Below are positions 55,711-64,000 of a stretch of 64,000 nucleotides of DNA, in pieces (within the stretch, counting starts at the first letter, position 1; each line of letters opens with the position of its first letter). The DNA is taken from positions 30,186,129 to 30,250,128 of the forward strand of contig OX439133.1 of the NCBI GenBank assembly GCA_949318235.1, in the 5' to 3' direction. The notes beneath the pieces are model-generated. The model was given only the letters and a program-made list of their open reading frames with translations, did no database searches and was not told where the DNA came from. The position numbers and the translations under genes are program-made. This DNA comes from Ecdyonurus torrentis. Its lineage: Eukaryota > Arthropoda > Insecta > Ephemeroptera > Heptageniidae.

Positions 55711-56984
55711 CATGTAAATATACTGCCAGATTTTGTTTTTATATTTAAAAGTAAAATGGCCTATATATTTATAATCACGAATAAATTAATACATATTGCT
55801 TACGGTAAGATAAAATAATCAATGTTATTGGAATTCTTTTATATACTTGAAAGTTAAAATTGTTTATAACATTTTACATATTAAGCATTAAAAAAAAAAA
55901 AAAAACTTTTATATACATGTGCAATTGATTTTTAAAACTATCCACCAAAAAATTAATAGATATATGATTTGCCACTAATAATAAAAATTACTAAGTTATT
56001 TAAAGTGAATAGTTCTGAAATATTCAAATAAAAAACAAAGAATTTTAAATAAATAAATTATTTCTATTCTGTGTACGAAAAATTTATTAATTTTTTAAAT
56101 ATCCAAATAATAATAGTATAAAGCAATCAAAACCAAAAAAGGTTTACATTTAATAATTAAAGTAAATTATCGGTTTAGCACGTGGGGAAAGCTTAGATTC
56201 CCTAATTTAACATTTCGCTTATAGGCTAAACATTTTTTTTTTTTTTTTTTTTTTTTTTGCGAATTTTAAGAAAACTACTTCACAGGTATATATTATACCG
56301 ATATTCTCCATTGCTTAATATAGTTAAAATAGAATTCTTGATTTTGATTTGAATGTTACAAAAAAAAAATTTGCCTTGTAGTAGAGTCTTTTAGTTTTAG
56401 TTTATCTAATTATTATCAAATCCAAATATAAAATAACAAGAACAAACAATCTGTTGCAGTTACTCACCATGCAGTATAATGTACCTTTTATGCTGCATTT
56501 AGTGCATTTACGTTTTACGTCTCAATTGCGCCAGTGTCAGATCGCTTATACTTCTCAGCAAATGATCGTTCAATGTTAATTGCAATTGTAAAGATGTGTT
56601 TTTTATACTGAAATATATCACATTGAAAAATCTCTCTCCATCATTGCAGGTCTTGTAACCTCTTTTTTTTTTTTTTTTTTTTTTTGTCTGGCAATTATAA
56701 ATCTAAAGTTCAATTCTGAATCTCTGTTCTGGTTTTTTCGATGTTGCTTTTTTTATGTATATAATATATTTACGTCACTGTTTTTTAAAATAAGTGTTAA
56801 TAAATATAAACATTGCATCATAAAAATTATGGTTTCTCCAAAAGATAATCTTTATACTTTATAGTCTACCACGTGAAATGATAAAATTATATAAAGAAAC
56901 TTAATAACACGTGTTAGTTGTTTATATAATATTTTGTTATGATAAAGCTTGTTCTCCAATTTTTTTAAAGAATTGGCATCAGTT
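55711..56984. other. Intergenic, nothing recognised
   Basis: AT-rich with T-runs at 56228-56258 and 56664-56685. No coding frame. Confidence 0.5.
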
Positions 56985-57290
56985 AGCTTGCATCTCAAAA
57001 TCTAAAAAGAAAACTTCTAAACTTTCATATGATGCCGTTTGAAAGTTAAATAGTAATTAATTACTACCTATGATAGAAATTTTAAAACTCGTGACCATAT
57101 CTGCAGATAAGAGAGAAATATTTATTAAAATTAACATGGGCTTTTATGGGCCTAAAATTTCTAAAAATCATAATTTAAAAACTAGGATGGTGATCCCCCA
57201 AACTTTTTATATTTTTGAAGATATCATATTTTAATGTATCACTGTGCAAAATTTCAGATTTTTCTTTTTATTACAACTTATTAGTCAAAT
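56985..57290 (+). repeat. Dispersed repeat ATCTCAAAATCTAAAAAG, copy 3
   Basis: Matches 10588-10850 with CTTGCATCTCAAAATCTAAA, TACCTATGATAGAAATTTTA and AGGATGGTGATCCCCC. Confidence 0.65.
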
Positions 57291-57842
57291 CCTGATTTGC
57301 CACCCTAAATTTTAATTTATTAATAATAAATATGTCTTGTTAAGTTTTACTATGAATAAATTAATAATAAAAAAACATCTTCATATCTGCTTACTAAAGT
57401 TAAATGTTCAATGAAAGAAAAAGGAAGAAATCAAATAATGTTTTTTTTTTGTTTTTTTTTTTTATATTGCAATAATGCATTGCATTGAAAACTAATATAT
57501 AAAATTTTTTTCAGTGAATTACATGTTGATTAATGTTATAACACACATAAGAACAGAGATAAACAAGTAATAATTATGCTTGTCCATTATACAGCAACAT
57601 TCATACTGCTATTGAATAGCGAGCTTATACTAATAAAATTCTTCTTAGCATTAAACAGTTAAAATTTACAGCATACAATTACTTTTATGTTATTTGGCGC
57701 AAAATAGTAACATATATGTGCTGTTGATGCATAGCAAGTGTTCAATTTGTAGCATAAATTATACGTAATTTATTTCTTAGACTCACTAAATATAATTTTT
57801 TTATAAACATGAAAGACTGTGAATGTAAAGAAAATATAAAGT

Positions 57843-57849
<7 letters not shown>

Positions 57850-57904
<55 letters not shown>

Positions 57905-57913
57905 GTTTTTTTT

Positions 57914-57958
<45 letters not shown>

Positions 57959-57985
57959 TATTATATTTATATATATATATATATA
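57850..57985. repeat. (TA)n microsatellite, two blocks
   Basis: TA blocks at 57850-57901 and 57918-57985, separated by a T-run. Confidence 0.95.
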
Positions 57986-58199
57986 AAAAACGCATATCGG
58001 ATTTCTTTTAGTACTAAAATCTAAAATACAAGAAAATTAAAAGTATGTGAGTTTAGACTTCTCCAGTCCTTATACAGTAGAGAGCTATTATATTATAGGG
58101 CACATTTTATTATAAATATACATTATAAATTAGATTATACTCATATTACTCATGCTTAAGTCGAAGCCATGTAGGATTACTCGATAGCATGCAGGAATG

Positions 58200-58455
58200 C
58201 ATAAAGTAGAATGATTAATTTTATCAGATTAAAAATACTTATAGCAATATTTTGAGAGCATTGATGCTGTTAATAGGTTGAATTATTATGTTTTAAGTAA
58301 GTGAGAAAAATAATAAGAACAAAAAATTAACCACGGTATCAAAGAAAATAGCTAAAAACAAAGTTTGTCATATGCTGAGCAATGTTATTCATTAATCCAG
58401 TATGACCTCCAGGCGCATTTAAATATAATGTTATATGCGGATACACCCTACTGTA
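58200..58455 (-). repeat. Dispersed repeat, reversed copy of the 17580/27990/45915 family
   Basis: Contains ATTTTGAGAGCATTGATGCTG, GCTGAGCAATGTTATTCATT and GCGCATTTAAATATAATGTT in reverse orientation. Confidence 0.65.
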
Positions 58456-58649
58456 AGTCAAGTGCTTATTTTATCAATTATTATTATTATTTTATTATCA
58501 ACCACGACAATGGTTTATATTTCCTAAACTTTAAAGTTTGTAATACTAATAAAAATAATTAAAAAAAAAAATTAATTGAATCTTATTTATTTAAGCAAAG
58601 GTAAAATTATAATACAGTTGTTTTAAGATATCAAAATTATTGAATTTTT

Positions 58650-58953
58650 TTTTAATTATTATGTCTTTAAGCTCTCGACTGCTTTTTCCTTCTGTAACAC
58701 CAACATCAAGAAAAGAAAGAAGGATAATATTGCATTTTTGTTGCGTCCAAAGGGAGTACTTGCATTTCAAGGCTTTCTTACAAATGGCGAAACTGCATTT
58801 TTATCCGGCACAATAAATGGCATACTTGCACTGCACTTGGATTTACCTGGTAACTTATGGCGGATGCGCGGTGCCAGCGTTGAATCTTATCAAATGCAAT
58901 TACGCACTTTGGAAGTAACAGGGAGCCATATGTTAATTTGTTACTTAAAATAA
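58650..58953 (+). other. Short protein-like open stretch of unknown origin
   Basis: A 72-codon frame (GVLAFQGFLTNGETAFLSGT, LALHLDLPGNLWRMRGASVE) is GC-richer than its surroundings. I see no splice context or family. It may be a gene fragment or retrocopy. Confidence 0.25.
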
Positions 58954-59033
58954 TGTGATTATATGCTAGCGCTAGCTCATATCCATAAGATTAGGATATT
59001 AAATTTAAATCAATATATTATTATCACTGTGAT

Positions 59034-62000
59034 TTAACATATTGTGTTTTGTTCACATATGAAACTGAAAGCAGAAATACAATCTTGATCACCCCAACCA
59101 TTTGTAGCCAAATATAAACAATTTTCATTTACATCATCTTTATCCATACGATCTTTAACATCAAAAAATGTTACGTCACTTCCGGTTGCTGCCCACTTCC
59201 AGTCACCTTCCTTTACAGCATCACTGCCACTTGACCAAGTGACGTACCCAGTTTTATTACCTAGATTTTCACGTTCAGGTTTTAGTGCATTCCATTCCTC
59301 TTGGGTCTCGATACTAACTAACTCCATCCCATGTGACTTGCAGAATTTCTCAGCATTATACCACGACATTCTAGGCTGCGAGTACGAGAAATAATATTTC
59401 TTACCGTTAATGTTTTGAGTCTTTAATCCACGTAGAGAAAGTTCACATATGGTATTGGATAATGATTTAAAACTGGAGTTGATTTCTCTTTGATTTTCAT
59501 CCTGCGATTGCTTAATTTGCTCCTGTGAAAGAAGCATTTGTTTTTGCATTTTTTTCATTTCTTCCATCTGATTATTTAGTTCCTCTTGTTGGCCTGTTAG
59601 AACGGACAGTAGAAAGTTTACATCACGCTTTTTTTCCGGTAATGTTTCGTAATTAACTGTCAAATTATTCGTCTCGTCCAAGCTTATTTCGTCTGGTAAA
59701 ACGGTTGATAATGGTTTTTCATTGGTTTGAGACTGAAAAAAAATGTGTGAAAATAATTATACTACAGTATTATATAATATAGTAATATTTATTTATTTAA
59801 TATGTATTTCTTCATTCATTCATTCATTCATTCATTCATTCATTCATTCATTCATTCATTCATTCATTCATTCATTCATTCATTCATTCATTCATTCATT
59901 CATTCATTCATTCATTCATTCATTCATTCATTCATTCATTCATTCATTCATTCATTCATTCATTCATTCATTCATTCATTCATTCATTCATTCATTTATT
60001 TGGTTATTTAATAATTTTTTTTTTCACATATATACATTCTACAGCAAATTTTTATTAAAAGTGGGACACAAAGAATTTTATGTATATTTACCTGAGTTCC
60101 AATATGAGATAATAACAATATTCATATTAATAAGTTAGAGGTTCACTGCTGCACTTCTCTGTCTTATATTTGACTTATATCAAGCAAACCAAAATGTGCT
60201 CACCTATATACCCATTGTTCCTGCTCTCTAATTTGCATAATGTTTGATACTCATCGCGTACACGACTCGTTTTCCTGCCTTGACCAATTCAATCATCAAA
60301 ATGATAGAAGTCAATTAAAAGTTGGAGAAGTGCAGCATCTCCATTATTGTTATTCATCGACTCGTATTGGTGCGGTTAAATACGTAAAATCATTTGTGTC
60401 TCATTTTTAATAAAACTTGCTGTATACATAAAACTGAGGAGAGAAAACAGTATGCCACTGATAAAAAAGGTTTTATTACTGCAGTTTCGAGTCCTAAATA
60501 TTTGATATCATACTTCTTAGTTATCATGAGCACCTAAAAATAAAGCATTTTACCAAATAATTATCAATAAGTTGTTTTCAGTTTTTATGGGCTATTTTAA
60601 GCTATATCGAGGGTGCTCCGCTATAATGTCCTAAGTCCATTTGACCTTGAAAAATATTTTTTGCTGCAATGACCTGAAATGGATAAATCCAAAATGTGGG
60701 GTTGATCCGACGATTTTTTATTTTTCAAGGTCAAGTGGACTTATAGGACATTATAGCGGAGCACCCTCGATATATTAGTTATTTTTTAAAAATTGCTATA
60801 AAATGCCATTATTTTAGCTGCTCATAATAACTCAAAAGTGTTAAACTCAAATAAGTTAGGATTCATAACTAATATAAAATGCATCCTTTTTTTAGTGGAG
60901 TAAATACTAATTTATATAAACTATTTCAACAAAAATTAGGTTATACAAACACATGAACAAAAATAAATATACAGGACTTATGGTAGGGAATTGTAGCAAC
61001 ATTTGTAGTTTGTGCTATATCGCACCATATACTTAAATATCAACGTTGATTTTGCAGGAGTCATTGATTTCTCAATAATTTTCTAATCAAAGAAAAGAGA
61101 GAAATGCAATATTTTATACCTCATACAGCTCATATTGGTCGATACGCGTGGAAACAAGCACACTGCGTGACGTCATAATACCACATCTACCACTTTTTGA
61201 ATAGAAAATAAATTAAAAATCAACATGACTCCAGAAAAATCAATGTTGATATTTATATAGTATATTTGACAAGTTTTTTGTTCAAGGTGTTCTAAACATT
61301 AACAAAGAATATATTTATATACATAATAAACAAGATGAATTAAAATACCAGTTGATAAAAACTTCAATTTAATTAGCCAACCTCAGAACCCTCTAATCAC
61401 GCTGCATGGTGAGCTTCTGTGTATTATTGCCCCCTATATTAAAAACGTTCCCTTAATGAAAGTGTTCAAAATTTCGCCGTAACAATATCAACATGTAAAA
61501 CGTAAGTGGCATTGCGATCTAGGAAGGGTTTTAATATTTACACCTATAGATCGCAGCGCCACTTTTATACAGTGTCGGACTGACAATCAAGGGGCCTCGC
61601 GTCCGCAAATAAGGGGTGTAACACCCTCTTTAGGGGTCACAAAGGGGGCGTAACACCCTAGTTAGGCCTTATAGGGGCTTCCAAACAGGGGGAGGGGGCA
61701 CGTCTGCAATTGCGGACTTGCTCTGTTATGGCCATTGCAGTCCGAGCCTGCTTTTATGTTATTTTGTATTATGCATTGTTGTGGCGATAATTTTAAATAC
61801 ATCATTATAATGCCCGTCAACTTACTTTTTTATCATTTAAAATACTAGATTGATAATTACCATATCTACCTTATTATCCATGAATTAGACACCACCACGT
61901 CTATTTTGTATTTATTTTCTATTTGACAGCTATTTCACGTATCTGACGTCACAATGTACCGCCACCAATCACATGCAGTCACCGCTCTCTGCGGTTACGT

Positions 62001-62400
62001 GGAAATTTTAGCCCCTCCCTCAAGTTCTTTGCCTTTATATCACGTCCCCATTGGTAAATTGTGACGTCAGATGCATGAAATAACCGCTAAAATTAAAAAT
62101 AAATAATGATAAATACAAAATCTACGTGTATTGGTATCTAATTCATGGATAATAAGGAATTGTTATTATCAATCTATTCTAGCTGATAAAAAATTAAGTT
62201 GCCATGGGCTTTAATTAACGGAACGTTTTTTTCAACAAGGAGCTTCCAATCCTGTTTATCTGTGCCTCTAATATTATACAAAATATTATGATTACAATTT
62301 AAAAAACAACTTCTCTTACCGGTAATTGTGTTTCGGCAGCGATGAAAGACAAATTGCAATGCACTAGCAGCAGAACCAGGGTTGCGGTCTTGAAGATCAT
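59034..62400 (-). CDS. Lectin 3: secreted coiled-coil C-type lectin
   Basis: Two minus-strand coding exons: 62320-62400 (MIFKTATLVLLLVHCNLSFI, signal peptide, donor CCG/GTAAGA) and 59034-59732 (acceptor TTTTTTCAG/TCT), joined in phase 0 to give 259 residues. The word DVNFLLSVLTGQQEE marks the family, then a short coiled coil (residues 70-110, MEEMKKMQKQMLLSQEQIKQ). The C-type lectin domain spans about 136-256 with KKYYFSYSQPRMSWYNAEKF, TWSSGSDAVKEGDWKW, ENCLYLATNGWGDQDC and FSFICEQ. Canonical cysteines are C158, C232, C245 and C253, with extra C122 and C259. No EPN/QPD motif. An AG acceptor (TTCTCTAG) lies 2 bases before the ATG, so a 5' UTR intron is likely. The gene looks intact and is the most compact of the three paralogues. 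The long intron holds a microsatellite and several transposons. Confidence 0.88.
59812..59997. repeat. (ATTC)n microsatellite in lectin 3 intron
   Basis: About 46 nearly perfect ATTC units, lying about 80 bases from the main exon acceptor of lectin 3. Confidence 0.97.
60602..60777. mobile_element. 176-bp foldback MITE
   Basis: TATCGAGGGTGCTCCGCTAT and TAATGTCCTAAGTCCATTTG are mirrored by CAAGTGGACTTATAGGACATT and ATAGCGGAGCACCCTCGATA. Arms are about 60 bp and nearly perfect. Confidence 0.85.
61020..61300. mobile_element. Foldback element, AACGTTGATTTTG..GGAGTCATTGATTTCT family, copy 3
   Basis: ACTTAAATATCAACGTTGAT and GGAGTCATTGATTTCT are mirrored by AAAAATCAACATGACTCC and ATCAATGTTGATATTTATAT, followed by TTTTTTGTTCAAGGTGTTCT as in 45183-45505. 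The core differs from the other two copies. Confidence 0.7.
61500..61569. repeat. Short foldback hit by the hAT MITE
   Basis: TAAGTGGCATTGCGATCTAG is mirrored by TAGATCGCAGCGCCACTTTT. The next element starts at its right edge. Confidence 0.5.
61570..61750. mobile_element. 181-bp hAT-type MITE, TSD CTTTTATA/G
   Basis: CAGTGTCGGACTG at 61570 and CAGTCCGAGCCTG ending at 61750. The 8-bp flanks CTTTTATA (61562-61569) and CTTTTATG (61751-61758) match at 7 of 8. CAGTG.CGGACTG ends are a known hAT type. Confidence 0.82.
61843..62183. mobile_element. 340-bp foldback element in lectin 3 intron
   Basis: CTAGATTGATAATTACC, TTATTATCCATGAATTAGA and TGACGTCACAATGTACC are mirrored by GGTAAATTGTGACGTCA, TCTAATTCATGGATAATAA and GATAATTATCAATCTATTCTAG-like sequence. 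Arms are about 130 bp. Confidence 0.78.
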
Positions 62401-62576
62401 CACTAGAGAATATATGAAAATAAAATTACTATGATGGTACGTATGTGTCTGGAGTTTACAATACAAAGAGAATAAAAAAATGTTTTTTTTGATAATATCT
62501 TTATCCCTTCCACAATTCTTAATCCTTAATTCTTTCAATTAAAGTTAACTTGTGTATCAAAATATTCATAAAAATT

Positions 62577-63180
62577 TTTAAGTGAGTAGTTGACGGACTG
62601 ATATCTCGCAAACTATAGACGGTTGCGAATTATACTATTACAAAATAAAGAAGAAATATATATGAGAGTTTGTAATTTAACGCCTATTTTACACGGGAAG
62701 TTTTAATGAAAGGGTTTAGCTTTCGTGTTACACCGTGTTATAACGTGTGTTAATGCTCGAGTCCCGGTCGAGCCGAATTCCTTTTCAATGTCAGTTTACT
62801 GCTTATATAACACGGTGTAACACGAAAGCTAAACCCTTTCAAGAAATATATACTTAAAATACCTTCAATGTGAAATGTAAACACAAAATAAAATATTTAT
62901 GAGTGCATGATAAGTGATCCCACTTTTAAGATAACATCAAAATGTGGAAATTTAAATTCTAGTGTCAAATTTTAGTGAAATTAAAAACTTTTATAAAATG
63001 TAAAGTTTTAGTAAAACTATTTTTGGAAAAAAAAAATCAATATTTTAAATTTCTTTGATTTTATTTGAAAATTATGGTGTTTGATTTGCTGGAAATAAAG
63101 AATGTACAAAGAATTATTGTAAAAACATAGTTTATATAGTTCCTCTTTAAATGATTTCCAGGATGGTCGATCACCTTCCA
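62577..63180 (+). repeat. Dispersed repeat GACTGATATCTCGCAAACTA, copy 2
   Basis: Matches 16375-16800 and is split by the hairpin at 62708-62840. Confidence 0.6.
62708..62840. mobile_element. 133-bp hairpin insertion
   Basis: GAAAGGGTTTAGCTTTCGTG and TTACACCGTGTTATA are mirrored by TATAACACGGTGTAA and CACGAAAGCTAAACCCTTTC. The related repeat at 16375-16800 lacks it, giving an approximate empty site. Confidence 0.82.
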
Positions 63181-63387
63181 TGTTAAAGAAATAATAAACG
63201 ACAACATTTTTTTTTTAATATAGTGTTCATCATTCATCATATTGTTATTAAACCTCTCGAAAACGTGATATCTTATAGAGATTGTAATTATTAATGTGCT
63301 GAGAGCAAAAGTTTTGTTACAGAGACCCCAAACCTACGTCACAGCTAAATCTTGTTCTCACACACGGAAAAAATACTACCTATGGCA

Positions 63388-63760
63388 GGTACACTGAAAG
63401 CCCCCCTAAAGTTAACCTCAAAGACGATGCCACTTTTTAAATAAAGGGTAGAAATGCGTAGTCAGATAAAAGCAGCGTTGACAAATACTCTAAACCGCCT
63501 GCTCTTTTCTTGCTTTTGCTAAAAGAGAAAATGATTGACATCTCACTGTAAGTCAAAAAATCTTTTAAGACACACTAGTAAGATAATTCATTTTGTTGTT
63601 GTTTTCATGTCAATCATTTTCTCACGTAGCAAAAGCAAGAAAAGAGCAGAGGTGGCTCAGAGTATTTGACAACGCTCTCTTACCTGACTACGCATTTCTA
63701 AACTTTTCTTTAAAAAGCGGCATCGTCTTTGATGTTAACTTTAGGAGGGCTTTCAGTGTA
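63388..63760. mobile_element. 373-bp foldback element with TA ends
   Basis: TACACTGAAAGCCCCCCTAA is mirrored by TTAGGAGGGCTTTCAGTGTA. Inside are AAAGACGATGCCACTTTTTA / AAAAAGCGGCATCGTCTTTG, GCTCTTTTCTTGCTTTTGCT / GCAAAAGCAAGAAAAGAGC and GAAAATGATTGACAT / TGTCAATCATTTTC. Arms are about 165 bp. Confidence 0.85.
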
Positions 63761-64000
63761 CTTTAATTCTGTATTTTGCAATAAAGGCACACTTTATATT
63801 TTAGAAACAGGTAGTTATAAACTACAATAACACTTAATCTAAGTGAGTCACACCTTTATTGTAGCATATTGCACCTGTCTTAGGTATTACTGTAGTATAT
63901 AATACCTATATGTTTTAGGTTATATGTCTAAATATATTCTACTTATTTTTTAAATATATCCTAGTATTATTGAGACATACCAATGTGTTATTATGCATGG
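63761..64000. other. Window end, nothing recognised
   Basis: AT-rich sequence without a gene. Confidence 0.5.

Noticed and set aside
59743..60138. FIHS-repeat frame
   Set aside because: Translation of the ATTC microsatellite; also considered as a CRISPR-like array, but it has no spacers.

Overview
This is a eukaryotic, strongly AT-rich window, most likely from an invertebrate animal. It contains spliced genes, zinc-finger and C-type lectin families, dense microsatellites and many transposon-derived palindromes. The zinc-finger genes begin with a split Cys2...Cys2 domain that resembles the arthropod ZAD, so an arthropod (for example a crustacean or insect) is my best guess. The species cannot be fixed from the sequence.

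Region 1 (about 1-26,720, + strand) is a tandem array of three paralogous zinc-finger genes, here ZNF-A (exons 1-57 and 1463-2689), ZNF-B (10033-10137 and 13441-14556) and ZNF-C (19504-19608 and 20893-22008). Each has a short exon with the first CxxC of a ZAD-like domain, an intron full of foldback repeats, and a large exon with the second CxxC plus 9-10 C2H2 fingers. B and C also share a conserved upstream stretch ending in a probable 5' UTR splice donor. Comparing the units gives empty sites, so several insertions can be delimited precisely: a nested pair of hAT elements (7045-8643), a 224-bp element (17014-17237), a 784-bp hAT-like element (25372-26155) and a 1.7-kb near-perfect palindrome whose TTAA target overlaps the ZNF-C stop codon (22009-23712). 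A 5'-truncated LINE reverse transcriptase lies downstream of ZNF-A (3638-4905, - strand).

Region 2 (27,378-33,192, - strand) is a spliced gene assembled here from six exons with consistent phases. Its last exon encodes a paired Cys/His module of a type found in transposon-related zinc-binding proteins. Two internal acidic exons are duplicates of each other. Its introns hold more foldback elements, and a probable tRNA-derived SINE lies just beyond the known 5' end.

Region 3 (38,944-62,400, - strand) is a tandem family of three secreted coiled-coil C-type lectins. Each has a separate signal-peptide exon, a coiled coil and a C-terminal lectin domain. Lectin 1 has a greatly expanded heptad coiled coil. 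Lectin 2 is broken by a 2.9-kb hAT-type element that itself carries a second copy of its own family. Lectin 3 looks intact. The lectins probably act outside the cell, perhaps in recognition or immunity, but they lack the EPN/QPD sugar-specificity motifs.

The rest is intergenic: long TA, AC, GA and ATTC microsatellites, LINE remnants, at least four dispersed repeat families and many unrelated foldback elements. No tRNA, rRNA, CRISPR or prokaryotic feature was seen. Exon boundaries were inferred by hand from splice consensus, frame continuity and paralogue comparison.
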